64,000 nucleotides of DNA from Tenacibaculum skagerrakense (GTDB lineage: Bacteria; Bacteroidota; Bacteroidia; Flavobacteriales; Flavobacteriaceae), in NCBI RefSeq assembly GCF_004345825.1, contig NZ_SLXM01000005.1:187290-251289 (forward strand), in the 5' to 3' direction. Shown here piece by piece: positions 8,793 to 19,120 of the stretch. Within the stretch, counting starts at the first letter, position 1. Each line of letters begins with the position of its first letter. Position numbers and translations under genes: made by a program. A model generated the notes under the pieces. That model did no database searches. It was not told the DNA's origin and saw only the letters and a program-made list of their open reading frames with translations.

Positions 8793-10124
8793 TTAATCTT
8801 CCTTAGCTCTATCAATAATACTTTCTGGAAGTGCTTTTTTAGCTTTTGCTCCCATTTTTTTTAGTTTTTCAACACTCGTAATTAGATTTCCTTTACCTTC
8901 CACTAGTTTATTCATCGCTAAACTGTAATCGCTTTTAGTAGCATCAATCTTTTTTCCAATGTTGATTAAATCTTTTAACAATCCATCAAATTTATCGTAT
9001 AAAGCACCCGCCTGACGCGCAATTTCTAATGCATTACGTTGTTGTTTTTCGTTATTCCACATGGTGTCAATTGTACGTAAAGTAGCTAATAGGGTAGTAG
9101 GAGTAACAATGACAATATTTTTTTCGAAAGCTTTGTTATATAAAGTATTGTCCTCATTTAAAGCCACCGCAAAGGCAGGTTCTATCGGAACAAATAATAA
9201 AACAAAATCAGGAGATTCTATTTTATAAATATCTTCATATTTTTTTTCAGAAAGTTGATCAACATGGCGTTTTAAAGAATTTGTATGTTCTTTTATCAAA
9301 CGTTCCTTTTCATGTTCATCTTCAGAATTTACCAATTGCTCGTAAGCAGTTAACGAAACTTTACTATCAACAATCATCTTTTTGTTATCAGGTAAATGAA
9401 TAACAACATCGGGTAAAATTCGTTTTCCTTCTTCATTTGTGAAAGACTGTTGCACAAAATACTCACGATCTTTTTCTAATCCAGATTTTTCTAAAACACG
9501 TTCTAAGACTAATTCTCCCCAGTTTCCTTGTGTTTTACTATCACCTTTTAACGCTTTGGTTAGGTTTAATGTTTCTTTACTCATTTGAACATTTAATTCT
9601 TTTAAACCTAAAATTTGTTGACGAAGCGCGGAATGATAATCGATACTTTCTTTGTGCGTTTTATCCACTTTTTCTTCAAAATCCTTAATTTTCTTTTCTA
9701 ATGGATCAAGAATATTTTTAATGTTTTCCTTATTCTGAACGGTAAACTTATTTGATTTTTCTTCTAAGATTTTATTAGCAAGATTTTCAAACTCTTTTGT
9801 GAATTTTTCTTGAAGTCCTTCAATTTCTTTTTTGTTTTCTTCAAGTTTAGTATTCAAATTTTTTAACTGAACATCTTGTTCTGTATTGGTTTTAATTAAA
9901 TTCTCTTTTTCAGATTGAATAAATCGTAGCTCTTCTTTTAATTCATTGATAGCATTTTCAGCTTCTTTTTTATTTTCTTGTAAAATGTTATTTCTTTCAG
10001 ATAAGCTAGAATTGTCTTTTTCTAACACACTTGCTTTGTTTTTTTGTATGATATATCCCACAAGAAAACCTAAAGTAATTCCCAATAAACCAGTAAGTAA
10101 GATGTATAGCAATTGATCTGACAT
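8793..10124 (-). CDS. rmuC: DNA recombination protein RmuC
   Basis: 443 residues: an N-terminal membrane anchor (about 5-25, LLYILLTGLLGITLGFLVGY), a long charged coiled coil (about 28-165), then the RmuC nuclease-like domain with TQGNWGELVLERVLEKSGL, LPDVVIHLPDNKKMIVDSKVSL and FVPIEPAFAVAL. RmuC limits DNA inversions and recombination between short repeats in E. coli and is predicted to be a PD-(D/E)xK-fold nuclease; the D and DSK residues are present. It is divergent from the acyltransferase gene, with a near-palindrome in the 46-bp gap. Confidence 0.94.
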   Translation of the reverse strand: MSDQLLYILLTGLLGITLGFLVGYIIQKNKASVLEKDNSSLSERNNILQENKKEAENAINELKEELRFIQSEKENLIKTNTEQDVQLKNLNTKLEENKKEIEGLQEKFTKEFENLANKILEEKSNKFTVQNKENIKNILDPLEKKIKDFEEKVDKTHKESIDYHSALRQQILGLKELNVQMSKETLNLTKALKGDSKTQGNWGELVLERVLEKSGLEKDREYFVQQSFTNEEGKRILPDVVIHLPDNKKMIVDSKVSLTAYEQLVNSEDEHEKERLIKEHTNSLKRHVDQLSEKKYEDIYKIESPDFVLLFVPIEPAFAVALNEDNTLYNKAFEKNIVIVTPTTLLATLRTIDTMWNNEKQQRNALEIARQAGALYDKFDGLLKDLINIGKKIDATKSDYSLAMNKLVEGKGNLITSVEKLKKMGAKAKKALPESIIDRAKED

Positions 10125-10137
10125 TTGATAAAAAATT

Positions 10138-10159
10138 AAAACGTTAAATTTACCGTTTT
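10138..10159. promoter_or_regulatory. 22-bp near-palindrome between rmuC and the acyltransferase gene
   Basis: The 22-bp stretch equals its reverse complement except at one symmetric pair of positions (7 and 16), with outer arms AAAACG and CGTTTT. It fills half of the 46-bp gap between divergent genes, so it could be a shared operator. No regulator can be named. Confidence 0.3.
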
Positions 10160-10170
10160 AAAGTCAATTT

Positions 10171-10731
10171 ATGATACATCGCTTATCTAAATTTATCTTC
10201 CATACTTTATTAGGTTGGAAGTTAGTTGGTAATTTTCCTACAGAGTTAAAAAAGTACATAGTTATTGGAGCTCCTCATACGAGTTGGAAAGATTTTCCAA
10301 TTGCCATTTTAGCAAGAACCGTTACTAGAATTAAGATTAATTATATAGGAAAAGCATCTTTATTTAAACCTCCGTTTGGTCTTATATTTAGAAAACTGGG
10401 TGGTACACCAGTAGATAGAAGTAAAAGTACTAATTTAGTTGATGCTATTGTTGCTATTTTTAATGAAAAGGATGAGTTTCGTTTGGCATTATCACCCGAA
10501 GGAACTAGAAAGTATACAGATAAATGGAAAACGGGATTTTATTTTATTGCTAAAGGAGCAAATGTACCCATTGTAATGTTTGCTTTTGATTTTAAAAATA
10601 AGCAAATAGTAGTAGCAGATCCGTATTATTTAACGGATGATATGGAAAAAGATTTCAATCACTTTTTAGACTTTTATAAAGATATAATACCTGCTAAACC
10701 TGAGTTGTTTAACAATAAAAACTTATTGTAG
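10171..10731 (+). CDS. 1-acyl-glycerol-3-phosphate acyltransferase-like (PlsC family)
   Basis: A 186-residue PlsC-fold acyltransferase that would transfer an acyl chain to a lysophospholipid or related acceptor at the inner membrane. The HxxxxD catalytic motif is GAPHTSWKD, the substrate region is FRKLGGTPVDRS, and the third motif is SPEGTRK. The length is short for PlsC but normal for the compact lysophospholipid acyltransferases of Bacteroidota. There is no N-terminal membrane helix. It is a single gene, divergent from rmuC and followed by a separate promoter for the surface protein gene. The acyl acceptor is unknown. Confidence 0.88.
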   Translation: MIHRLSKFIFHTLLGWKLVGNFPTELKKYIVIGAPHTSWKDFPIAILARTVTRIKINYIGKASLFKPPFGLIFRKLGGTPVDRSKSTNLVDAIVAIFNEKDEFRLALSPEGTRKYTDKWKTGFYFIAKGANVPIVMFAFDFKNKQIVVADPYYLTDDMEKDFNHFLDFYKDIIPAKPELFNNKNLL

Positions 10732-10760
10732 CTCTAATTTTTTCTTTTAAAAGAAAGCAC

Positions 10761-10768
10761 TATTTTTG
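10761..10768 (+). promoter_or_regulatory. Promoter -7 element (TAnnTTTG) for the GxIGT-repeat protein
   Basis: TATTTTTG, 32 bp before the ATG at 10801, matches the Bacteroidota -7 consensus TAnnTTTG. A 16-bp perfect AT palindrome (10741-10756) lies just upstream. No clear -33 TTG at the usual spacing was seen. Confidence 0.45.
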
Positions 10769-10800
10769 CCCCACTTTTAAGAGAATTAAATAATTATATA

Positions 10801-12387
10801 ATGAAAACAAAAATTGCAATGATTGTCCTACTAGGACTTAGTTTTGCTGTGAAAGCTCAGATTACGGAAGCATCAAATGGTAACGTTGGTATAGGGACGA
10901 CTAGTCCTTCTCAAAAACTAGAGGTAAAGTCAAGTGGAGATGACTCTTCATTTATTCATATAAATACTGCTGCTTTAGATAAAGTTTCAGGGATAAGGTT
11001 TCAAGAGGCAGGTCAAAATAATTGGGGTTTTTTATCTAATTATCCTAATGATAGTAAGTTTATGCTATACAATTATAACGACTCTGCTAATCAATACGCA
11101 TTTACTCTAGATAAAAATAGTAATATAGGAATTGGGACTTATTCTCCACTAGCTAAATTAGATGTAAGAGGAATTGCTCAACTTGGTAGTGAGCAGGGAA
11201 CAAGAGGAGGAGTGTTCTTAGCACAAAATTATGCTGGTAATGATTATATAACGACAATGAGTTCAAACTACTCAACTGGAGGTTTAGTTATTGGTTATGG
11301 TGCAGCTGGTAGAAGTGGACAAGGAAATAATCAATTAGTATCAACTTTAGATAATTTTTCAGCTTATAGAGGAGCCTTACGTTTTGGAAAAGGAACTTTA
11401 GAGTTTTTAAGTACTACATCAGCGGTTCAAACAACAGTAGGAGATGTTTTAACTACTGCTTCTCGATTTTTTATTAAAGAAGATGGAAATATAGGTATAG
11501 GTACAAATTCTCCTGAAGCAAAATTACAAATTAATAATTCCTCGACTATGGGTTGGAGCTCATTAAAAAATGCATCTATTTTATTAGGAACTTCATCAGC
11601 TGGAATAGGAATTGATCCAAATGAAATAATGGCTAAAAATCAAAACTTACATTTTGGAACATCAACAAATCATCATGTTTATTTCAGATCTGGTGGAGCG
11701 ATTAATAGAATGGTTCTAAGAGGAGATAATGGAAATATTGGTATAGGAACATTAGAACCATCTGAAAGATTAGAGGTGGTAGGTAATATTAAAGCACAAA
11801 ACTTAATTTTAACAAGTACAGCTTCATTTTATTCAAGTGAATCAGGAAAGACCTCAAGAAGAATGACAATAAATACTATGGATGGAGATAACATGTATCT
11901 ATATAATTATGATCAAGACGCGACGACTTTTCATACAATGAATTTTGGAGGTGGACATAATCTAAACAGTGGAGTAACGGTTTTAGGTAATGGAAATGTA
12001 GGTATTGGAACTGGAGACACAAAAGGATATAATTTAGCTGTTGCGGGTTCTACAGGTATTGTAGCAGAGAAAGTAACGGTTAAGTTACAATCTACTTGGC
12101 CTGATTATGTGTTTGCTAATGATTATCAATTACCAACCTTAGAAGAAGTTGAAAAGCAAATTAAAGAAAATGGTCATTTAGCTAATATTCCTTCTGCTAA
12201 AGAAGTAGAAGAAAATGGTGTTGAATTAGGAGATATGAATAAAAAGCTTTTAGAAAAAGTTGAAGAATTAACATTATATACAATTCAACAAGAAAAAGAA
12301 ATTAAGAAGCTGAAAGAAGAGAATAAGCAACTAAAATCTTTAGAAGAAAGATTAGAAAAATTAGAGGCTTTATTGCAAAAGAAATAA
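10801..12387 (+). CDS. Exported GxIGT-repeat surface protein with C-terminal coiled coil
   Basis: 528 residues with a clear signal peptide (1-20, ending VKAQ). Five copies of a GN[VI]GIGT motif followed by a short xLxV strand occur (for example [16 protein letters not shown]), a pattern frequent in flavobacterial cell-surface and tail-fibre-like proteins. The C-terminal part holds the common block [20 protein letters not shown] and ends in a heptad coiled coil (about 480-528), which suggests trimerisation. No T9SS sorting domain is seen at the end. The molecular role is unknown; a structural or adhesive surface role is inferred. Confidence 0.75.
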   Translation: MKTKIAMIVLLGLSFAVKAQITEASNGNVGIGTTSPSQKLEVKSSGDDSSFIHINTAALDKVSGIRFQEAGQNNWGFLSNYPNDSKFMLYNYNDSANQYAFTLDKNSNIGIGTYSPLAKLDVRGIAQLGSEQGTRGGVFLAQNYAGNDYITTMSSNYSTGGLVIGYGAAGRSGQGNNQLVSTLDNFSAYRGALRFGKGTLEFLSTTSAVQTTVGDVLTTASRFFIKEDGNIGIGTNSPEAKLQINNSSTMGWSSLKNASILLGTSSAGIGIDPNEIMAKNQNLHFGTSTNHHVYFRSGGAINRMVLRGDNGNIGIGTLEPSERLEVVGNIKAQNLILTSTASFYSSESGKTSRRMTINTMDGDNMYLYNYDQDATTFHTMNFGGGHNLNSGVTVLGNGNVGIGTGDTKGYNLAVAGSTGIVAEKVTVKLQSTWPDYVFANDYQLPTLEEVEKQIKENGHLANIPSAKEVEENGVELGDMNKKLLEKVEELTLYTIQQEKEIKKLKEENKQLKSLEERLEKLEALLQKK

Positions 12388-12410
12388 TCTATAAGAAGTT
12401 ATATAAAATA

Positions 12411-12440
12411 AAAAAACCTACTTATTAAAGTAGGTTTTTT
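12411..12440. terminator. Bidirectional terminator (surface protein / gcvT)
   Basis: Arms AAAAAACCTACT and AGTAGGTTTTTT are perfect complements around a 6-nt loop, placed between convergent genes with U-tracts in both directions. Confidence 0.9.
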
Positions 12441-12466
12441 GTTTTATAGGTAGGTAATAACTTTTC

Positions 12467-13549
12467 TTATCCTTTATAAAATGGAAGTTTTACCACTTTC
12501 GCAGCTACTTGTTTCTTTCGGATTTGAATTTTAATTTCAGAATCTACTTTTGAGTTTTCAATAGTAACATATCCTAAACCAATTCCAATTCCTAAACTCG
12601 GACTCATAGTTCCTGAAGTTACATTTCCAATAACTAAACCTTCTGTATCAACTATTTCATAATCTTTTCTAGGAATACCTTTTTCAGTCATTTCAAAGGC
12701 AACTAATTTACGAGTAACACCTTCTTCCTTTTGTTGTTTGATAGCTTCAGCATTTACAAAGTCTTTCGTAAACTTAGTAATCCACCCTAAACCAGCTTCA
12801 ATAGGAGAAGTAGTATCGTCAATATCGTTTCCATATAAACAATATCCCATTTCTAAACGTAGTGTATCACGAGCCGCTAAACCAATTGGTTTAATTCCCC
12901 AATTAGCACCAGCTTCAAAAACCTTATTCCAAAGTTGTTCTACATCTTCATTTTTTACATACACTTCAAATCCACCAGATCCAGTATATCCAGTTGCAGA
13001 AACTACAACGTTTGGAATACTCGCAAAATCAGTAATTTCAAACGTATAAAACTTAATAGCTGATAAATCTACTGAAGTTAACGATTGCATTGCTTCAGCA
13101 GCTTTTGGACCTTGAATTGCTAATAAAGACCAATCTTCTGAACGGTTTTCCATTTCAACATTTAAATCGTTGTGTTTAGAAATCCAGTTCCAGTCTTTTT
13201 CTATATTAGAAGCATTTACCACTAACATGTATTCTGTTTCAGAAATCATGTAAATAATTAAATCATCTACAATTCCTCCATCATTATTTGGCATGCATGT
13301 GTATTGTGCTTTACCAGGAACTAATTTAGAAGCATCGTTAGTTGTAATTTTTTGAATTAAAGCCAAAGCATTTTCTCCTTTTAAGAAGAATTCTCCCATG
13401 TGACTTACATCAAATACACCAACTCCATTTCTTACAGTTTCATGCTCGGCATTTACTCCTTCGTATTGAACAGGCATATTATAACCAGCAAAAGGAACCA
13501 TTTTAGCGCCTAATGCTTCGTGAACGTGCGTTAAAGCAGTGTTTTTCAT
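12467..13549 (-). CDS. gcvT: Aminomethyltransferase, glycine cleavage system T protein
   Basis: 360 residues, the normal length for GcvT. The T protein takes the aminomethyl group from lipoylated H protein and releases ammonia, passing the carbon to tetrahydrofolate. Typical regions are [22 protein letters not shown] at the N-terminus, [17 protein letters not shown] and [22 protein letters not shown]. It is a single gene on the minus strand with a -7 element 25 bp upstream; the H and P proteins are not in the window. Confidence 0.97.
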   Translation of the reverse strand: MKNTALTHVHEALGAKMVPFAGYNMPVQYEGVNAEHETVRNGVGVFDVSHMGEFFLKGENALALIQKITTNDASKLVPGKAQYTCMPNNDGGIVDDLIIYMISETEYMLVVNASNIEKDWNWISKHNDLNVEMENRSEDWSLLAIQGPKAAEAMQSLTSVDLSAIKFYTFEITDFASIPNVVVSATGYTGSGGFEVYVKNEDVEQLWNKVFEAGANWGIKPIGLAARDTLRLEMGYCLYGNDIDDTTSPIEAGLGWITKFTKDFVNAEAIKQQKEEGVTRKLVAFEMTEKGIPRKDYEIVDTEGLVIGNVTSGTMSPSLGIGIGLGYVTIENSKVDSEIKIQIRKKQVAAKVVKLPFYKG

Positions 13550-13573
13550 TAATTTGTTTGTTTAAAGATGTGT

Positions 13574-13581
13574 CAAAAATA
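13574..13581 (-). promoter_or_regulatory. Promoter -7 element for gcvT
   Basis: The plus-strand CAAAAATA reads TATTTTTG on the minus strand, matching TAnnTTTG, 25 bp ahead of the gcvT ATG. A -33 element was not evident. Confidence 0.45.
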
Positions 13582-13728
13582 TTGAATCCTTTTGTAAAGA
13601 CCTATAATCTTCCTAAGTATTATGCGGTATGTTTAAAATAAAATACATTTTGTTAAATTAATTAGTAATGAATTCTCTTTTCTAACAAAAGGGCTATCTT
13701 AGATTTAAATTTTAAAACAAATTCAAGA

Positions 13729-15372
13729 ATGAAAAGGTCAATGCAATTGTTGTTTTTTTGCGTTTTTTTTAATCTCGTTTCAACGGCTCAAACTGGGTTG
13801 TTTGAACATACAGAAACTTTTACCCGTCAAGATTCTTTAAGAGGAAGTATTACACCAGAAAGAGTTTGGTGGGATTTAACGTATTATCATTTGGATATCT
13901 CAGTAGATCCAGATAAAAGATTTATTAAAGGAAGTAATGAGATTAGATATAAGGTTTTAAACCCATCAAATGTACTTCAAGTAGATTTACAAGAACCGAT
14001 GAAAATCACAAAAGTAACTCAAAATGGAAAAGAGTTATCTGTGAATTCTGATGGAAATGCACATTTTATTCAATTAAAAGAAACACAAAAAAAAGGAAAA
14101 GAATATTCAGTAGTTGTGTATTATGAAGGAAATCCTAGAGTAGCTAAAAGAGCTCCATGGGATGGAGGATTTTCTTGGAAGAAAGATTCAAGAGGAAATC
14201 ATTTTGTAGCTACATCGTGTCAAGGTCTGGGTGCAAGCGTTTGGTGGCCTAATAAAGATCATATGTATGATGAAGTAGAAAGTATGGACATAAGTGTTAG
14301 AGTTCCTAGTAATTTGATGAATATTTCCAATGGTAGATTGATTAAAGTTGATAAACATGATGATAATACTACAACTTATCATTGGGGAGTTAAAAATCCG
14401 ATTAATAATTATGGAGTGAATGTAAATATAGGAGACTATGTTCATTTTTCTGAAAAGTATAACGGAGAAGGAGGAGAGCTTGATTTAGATTATTATGTAT
14501 TAAGAGATAATTTAGAAAAAGCTAAGGAACACTTTAAAGATGCTCCAAAAATGATGAAAGCTTTTGAACATTGGTTTGGAAAATATCCATTTTATGAAGA
14601 TAGTTTTAAGCTTGTTGAAGTGCCATATTTAGGAATGGAACATCAAAGTTCTGTTACCTATGGAAACAAATATTTAAAAGGATATTTAGGTAATGATTTA
14701 TCCGGAACAGGTTGGGGATTAAAGTTTGATTTTATCATTATACATGAAGCTGGTCACGAATGGTTTGCTAATAATATTACAAACAAAGATATAGCTGATA
14801 TGTGGATTCATGAGGGTTTTACTGCTTATTCTGAAAACTTATTTTTAGACTATCATTATAGTAAAGAAGCTTCATCAGAGTATGTAATTGGTACAAGAAG
14901 GTTAATTAGAAACGATAAACCTATAATTGGACAGTATAATGTTAATAGTGAAGGCTCTGGTGATATGTATTACAAAGGAGCTAATATACTTCATACAATT
15001 CGCCAATTGATTAACGATGATGAAAAATGGAGAAGTATTTTAAGAGGTTTAAATAAAGATTTCTATCATACCACTGTTAGCACAAAAGATATAGAAGATT
15101 ATATTAGTAAAAAATCGAAAATAGATTTATCTAAAGTGTTTGATCAGTATTTAAGAACCGTGAAAATTCCAGTACTAGAGTATACTATAGCAGACAATAA
15201 GCTAGAATACCGTTGGAGCAATGTAGTAGAAGGTTTTAACATGCCAGTTAACATCATTATAAATGATGAAAAGCTTTGCATACAGCCAACGCAAGAATGG
15301 AAAACTAAGAAAATAAAAAGTTCTGAAATTAAAGTAGATAAGAACTTTTATATAGATGTAAAAGGATTGTAA
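13729..15372 (+). CDS. M1 family zinc metallopeptidase, exported
   Basis: 547 residues with a signal peptide (1-20, ending VSTAQ). The zinc site is HEAGH (339-343) with the second glutamate 19 residues later at 362 in IHEGF. The substrate-binding GxMEN-type motif reads GMEHQ. This is an aminopeptidase-fold enzyme acting in the periplasm or outside the cell. It is shorter than classical M1 enzymes and lacks the C-terminal HEAT-like domain that the second M1 protein of this window has. It is a single gene ended by a strong palindromic terminator. Confidence 0.9.
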   Translation: MKRSMQLLFFCVFFNLVSTAQTGLFEHTETFTRQDSLRGSITPERVWWDLTYYHLDISVDPDKRFIKGSNEIRYKVLNPSNVLQVDLQEPMKITKVTQNGKELSVNSDGNAHFIQLKETQKKGKEYSVVVYYEGNPRVAKRAPWDGGFSWKKDSRGNHFVATSCQGLGASVWWPNKDHMYDEVESMDISVRVPSNLMNISNGRLIKVDKHDDNTTTYHWGVKNPINNYGVNVNIGDYVHFSEKYNGEGGELDLDYYVLRDNLEKAKEHFKDAPKMMKAFEHWFGKYPFYEDSFKLVEVPYLGMEHQSSVTYGNKYLKGYLGNDLSGTGWGLKFDFIIIHEAGHEWFANNITNKDIADMWIHEGFTAYSENLFLDYHYSKEASSEYVIGTRRLIRNDKPIIGQYNVNSEGSGDMYYKGANILHTIRQLINDDEKWRSILRGLNKDFYHTTVSTKDIEDYISKKSKIDLSKVFDQYLRTVKIPVLEYTIADNKLEYRWSNVVEGFNMPVNIIINDEKLCIQPTQEWKTKKIKSSEIKVDKNFYIDVKGL

Positions 15373-15387
15373 ATAGAATAATATAAT

Positions 15388-15431
15388 AACAACAAAAAAG
15401 CAGATGGAATTCCATCTGCTTTTTTGTTGTT
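15388..15431. terminator. 44-bp perfect palindromic terminator
   Basis: The 22-nt left arm (15388-15409) is exactly complementary to the right arm (15410-15431). The core is GCAGATGGAATTCCATCTGC flanked by A- and T-runs. It separates the convergent M1 peptidase and acyl-CoA ligase genes and should stop transcription both ways. Confidence 0.9.
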
Positions 15432-15442
15432 ATGAGTAATAT

Positions 15443-17215
15443 TTATTTCCTATCGTACATTTTTTCATACAAGTCTTTATAAATCTCTTTAATAACGCTT
15501 CGCTTCATTTTCATAGTAGGAGTTAAATGACCGCTATCTACAGTCCACTCTTCATCTGTTAATTCAAAACGTTTAATTTGTTCCCATTTTCCAAAGTTAC
15601 AGTTACACTCATCAACTTCTTCTTGCAAACGAGCGATAACCTTTTCATTAGTAACTAGTTTTTTAGGGTCTGTGAATTCGATATCATTTCTACGTGCCCA
15701 TTCAGCTATAAAATCAAAACTAGGTTGAATAAAAGCTGTTGGCATTTTTTCTCCTTCACCTACAACCATAACTTGCTCAATAAATCTAGATTGCTTTAAC
15801 TTATCTTCTAATAAAGTTGGAATGACATACTTACCTCCAGATGTTTTAAACATTTCTTTTATACGACCAGTAATACTTAAAAAGCCATTTTCTACTTTAC
15901 CTTTATCTCCAGTATGGAAATAACCGTTTTTTATAACTTCAGCAGTACGTTCAGCATCTTTATAATATCCCATCATTACATTTGGTCCTTTCACTAAAAC
16001 TTCGTCTTCCTCAGAAATTTTAACTTCTACACCATCTATAATTCTACCAACAGTTCCAATGCGAAAACCTCCATCACGTACATCATTTACAGAAACTACC
16101 GGAGAAGTTTCAGTTAAACCATATCCTTCCATTACAGGCATACCTGCAGCAGCAAAAACTCTTGCTAAACGAGGTTGTAAAGCAGCACTACCAGAAACCA
16201 TAATTTTTAATTCACCACCTAAAGCAGCTTGCCATTTTGAGAAAATAAGTTTTCTTGCTAATCCCAGTTGTTTTTCATACCACCAACCGTTTGCACCATA
16301 TGGTTGATATTTTAAACCTAGATCAATAGCCCAGAAAAATAATGCTTTTTTAATTCCAGACAATTCAGTTCCTTTTGCATAAATTTTATCATAGATTTTT
16401 TCATACAATCTTGGAACAGCCGTCATAACATTTGGCTTTATCTCTTGTGCATTTTCGCTTAATTTTTCAATAGATTCAGCAAAATATACAGATATACCAC
16501 AATATTGGTATAAATAAAGAATCATACGTTCAAAGATGTGACATACTGGTAGAAAACTTAAACTTTTACCTTGTCCATGATCTACAGGCACTCTTTTAGA
16601 GCTAGCCAATACATTAGAAACAATATTGTTGTGAGAAAGCATAACACCTTTGGGTCTTCCGGTGGTTCCTGAGGTATAGATTAGGGTCGCTAAATCCTCT
16701 GGTTTTACAGCTTTTTTTCTTGCTTCAACTTCGTCTTGATTACTATTATCATCACCAAGTTCTAAAACTTCTTTCCAGCTCTTTTCTCCTTCTATCTCAT
16801 CAAATGTAAAAACTCCTTTTAGCTTAGTGTTACCTTTGATTTGGTTAAGTTTTTCAACAATTGTGATGTCTGATACAAAACAATATGTAGCTTCAGAATG
16901 ATTTAAAACATATTCGTAATCTTCCTTTGATATAGTAGGATAAATTGGAACATTTTGAGCTCCAGTTTGTAAGATTCCGATATCACAAATATTCCATTCT
17001 GTTCGGTTATTGGTTGAAATTATTGCAATTTTATCGTTTGGTTGAACTCCTAATCGAAGTAAACCTCTACTGATAGTATTTGCTTTTTCCAGATATTCTT
17101 TAGTAGAAACAGATTCCCAATTACCGTTGTAATTTGTAGTTAGTGCTTTTTGAAGATTGTATTTTTCCAATTGATAATATGGAAAGTCAAAAAGCCGAGT
17201 AATTTCAATCGACAT
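15443..17215 (-). CDS. Long-chain fatty-acid CoA ligase (AMP-forming)
   Basis: 590 residues of the ANL superfamily; it activates long-chain fatty acids to acyl-CoA through an acyl-adenylate. The AMP-binding signature is LIYTSGTTGRPKGVMLSHNN. Other conserved parts are GYGLTETSP, YFHTGDKG and the hinge or catalytic-lysine regions GRIKEMFKTSGGKYV and LTPTMKMKR. The YFHTGD and SGGKY pattern groups it with long-chain enzymes of the FadD15 type. It is a single gene; its upstream region (17216-17391) is AT-rich and I saw no clear promoter. Confidence 0.93.
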   Translation of the reverse strand: MSIEITRLFDFPYYQLEKYNLQKALTTNYNGNWESVSTKEYLEKANTISRGLLRLGVQPNDKIAIISTNNRTEWNICDIGILQTGAQNVPIYPTISKEDYEYVLNHSEATYCFVSDITIVEKLNQIKGNTKLKGVFTFDEIEGEKSWKEVLELGDDNSNQDEVEARKKAVKPEDLATLIYTSGTTGRPKGVMLSHNNIVSNVLASSKRVPVDHGQGKSLSFLPVCHIFERMILYLYQYCGISVYFAESIEKLSENAQEIKPNVMTAVPRLYEKIYDKIYAKGTELSGIKKALFFWAIDLGLKYQPYGANGWWYEKQLGLARKLIFSKWQAALGGELKIMVSGSAALQPRLARVFAAAGMPVMEGYGLTETSPVVSVNDVRDGGFRIGTVGRIIDGVEVKISEEDEVLVKGPNVMMGYYKDAERTAEVIKNGYFHTGDKGKVENGFLSITGRIKEMFKTSGGKYVIPTLLEDKLKQSRFIEQVMVVGEGEKMPTAFIQPSFDFIAEWARRNDIEFTDPKKLVTNEKVIARLQEEVDECNCNFGKWEQIKRFELTDEEWTVDSGHLTPTMKMKRSVIKEIYKDLYEKMYDRK

Positions 17216-17391
17216 ATGTACCTTAATTTGTTACGCACAAATTAAACAAATAAACTTGGTTGTACAAAAAATGTTTTCTACTGAATTACTGTTTTTTAGG
17301 TCTCTTTTTTAACAGTTTTTCAACATAAATGCTATGAAAAAAGAGAAAAATCAAAAAATAATGCAAAAAAATTAAGTTACATCCATATAGT

Positions 17392-17428
17392 AAACAACCC
17401 CTAAAAATCGACTTTTTAGGGGTTGTTT
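17392..17428 (-). terminator. Terminator of the CxxCH lipoprotein gene
   Basis: The arms AAACAACCCCTAAAAA and TTTTTAGGGGTTGTTT are perfect 16-bp complements around a 5-nt loop, 18 bp beyond the stop codon of the minus-strand gene ending at 17446. Confidence 0.85.
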
Positions 17429-17445
17429 TGTAAGATATAAGTGTA

Positions 17446-18984
17446 TTATTTCTTATTAAATTCTTTAATTAGTTGTTTAATTTTTTCTTTATTAGAAACT
17501 GCCAATGCTTCTTCATAAGTTTGGTAAGGATCTGGACTAACAACCGGTTTTCCAGCACCTTTGTCTAACAAGAAACTAAAATCAGTTCCAAATTTTACTT
17601 GTGCTTGACCATGACATCCCATGCATCCCCCCATATTAAACTCTTTTCCGTCAGCTATTACATTTTTAACAGCTACATCAAATGGATCTGCAAATGAACC
17701 ATGGAAATTAGTTAATTCTAAGTCAGATTCAATCACAAAATTTGCCATAAAATAATTATTATCACCAGTTCTATCTTCATAGTTAATAGGAGTTCCTTGT
17801 ACACCAATTAATTGATAGTATTGCCATTTAGATTTGCTGCTGTTAGTCGCAATCATTTGTTGAACTTTAGAATTTACTTTTTGAATTGTTTCTGGAATTA
17901 CTCTTTCAATTACGGGATTTAAACGATGAGGATCCTCATCTTTATATTTAACGCTGTCTACAACTACACCACCAATACCAATAGTTTGAAAATTTTTGTT
18001 TCTTTCATCAACTTGTTCCCATGAAGCAAAAACAAAAGTAGGATTATTTGCTGTTTTACGAATTATGTGCATTCCAATTAACGCAAACTTTTTAGTAAAC
18101 GCATTTGAATATTTTTTTGTTCCCACTAGAGAATCTTTAAAGTATACAACTTCTTTTACCATATATCTCGATGCATCATCTTTAGACGGATCTAACTCTC
18201 TAAAAGCTAATTTTATTTCAATTGCACCTTGGTTTTGGGCATCTGTGGAACAAGGTAAACATACATATCCATCTTGTGTGTTTTGATCAGAAGCACACAT
18301 TTGTTGTGGAGTTAATCCTTTTAAACGAGCTTTAAAAGCAGTAGTATCATTACTTTTATCAACAGCTTTGTATAAATCAGTATCAGTTGGAAAATATTTT
18401 TTAAGATAGTTATATTCAGCTAAATTAGTTTTTGCGGAATAAAGCACCTCAAATTCTTTTTCATGAGCAAAGACATATGCTGATCCAATTTCGTTATCTT
18501 CATCAAGAATATTCCAGTAATTATCTAAAGGAACAGGGTTAGTAACATTTACAGTAGTTGAATCAACAAAAGTATAATATGGAGAACCTTTACTTAAATC
18601 TTTAGTTCTTTTACCATTTGCAGGTCTTAACTCAGATCTGTGAATATATGTTTCCCAAACACTAAGAAAATTTTCTCCTGTATCGCTAGTATAATCCCAA
18701 CTTGTATCTGGAGTAGTCCTTAAACTATCTTTCCCATAAGAAGATTTCCAGTTTAAGGCAAAGAATTCTTCCCAAGCAAATTTTGCTAATTCTTCTTGAG
18801 TGGGATCTGCTGGTGTATCGACAGGTAAGTTGTAGGATATCGTAATATCTGAAGAAAGACCAGTAGGAGTTTCTGCAAGTATAACAGGATTACTATTAGT
18901 TGGTTTACAATTCATTAGTAGAAGTGTAGTGAATAACAATAACAACGTTATTTTGTATTCAAAGTTTACGTTTTTTAAAGTCAT
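17446..18984 (-). CDS. Lipoprotein with a single haem-binding CxxCH motif
   Basis: 512 residues. A hydrophobic N-terminus ends in a lipobox (LLLMNC, about residue 26), so the mature protein is predicted to be lipid-anchored. Near the C-terminus is GGCMGCHGQAQ, a CxxCH c-type haem attachment site, and a second cysteine pair CLPC lies mid-protein. The remainder has no fold I recognise; it is rich in Trp/Phe and Asp/Thr. A periplasmic or surface redox protein is plausible. No cytochrome maturation or other redox genes are adjacent. It is a single gene between its own terminator and an AT-rich upstream gap (18985-19120) with no recognised feature. Confidence 0.6.
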   Translation of the reverse strand: MTLKNVNFEYKITLLLLFTTLLLMNCKPTNSNPVILAETPTGLSSDITISYNLPVDTPADPTQEELAKFAWEEFFALNWKSSYGKDSLRTTPDTSWDYTSDTGENFLSVWETYIHRSELRPANGKRTKDLSKGSPYYTFVDSTTVNVTNPVPLDNYWNILDEDNEIGSAYVFAHEKEFEVLYSAKTNLAEYNYLKKYFPTDTDLYKAVDKSNDTTAFKARLKGLTPQQMCASDQNTQDGYVCLPCSTDAQNQGAIEIKLAFRELDPSKDDASRYMVKEVVYFKDSLVGTKKYSNAFTKKFALIGMHIIRKTANNPTFVFASWEQVDERNKNFQTIGIGGVVVDSVKYKDEDPHRLNPVIERVIPETIQKVNSKVQQMIATNSSKSKWQYYQLIGVQGTPINYEDRTGDNNYFMANFVIESDLELTNFHGSFADPFDVAVKNVIADGKEFNMGGCMGCHGQAQVKFGTDFSFLLDKGAGKPVVSPDPYQTYEEALAVSNKEKIKQLIKEFNKK

Positions 18985-19120
18985 GATTAGGTTAGTTTTT
19001 AATGATTTAGTAGCTTAAAAATAAGTTATTTAAGATTAAAATAATAAGCTTTTTCCTTGAGAGAGCGGAATTAAATCATGAATGCTGTTTTTAGTGGAAT
19101 AAAAAAGATAGAAAGTATGT

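Noticed and set aside
12467..13728. Glycine riboswitch before gcvT
   Set aside because: The 179-bp upstream region shows only a TAnnTTTG element and AT-rich sequence; no paired aptamer-like structure was found.
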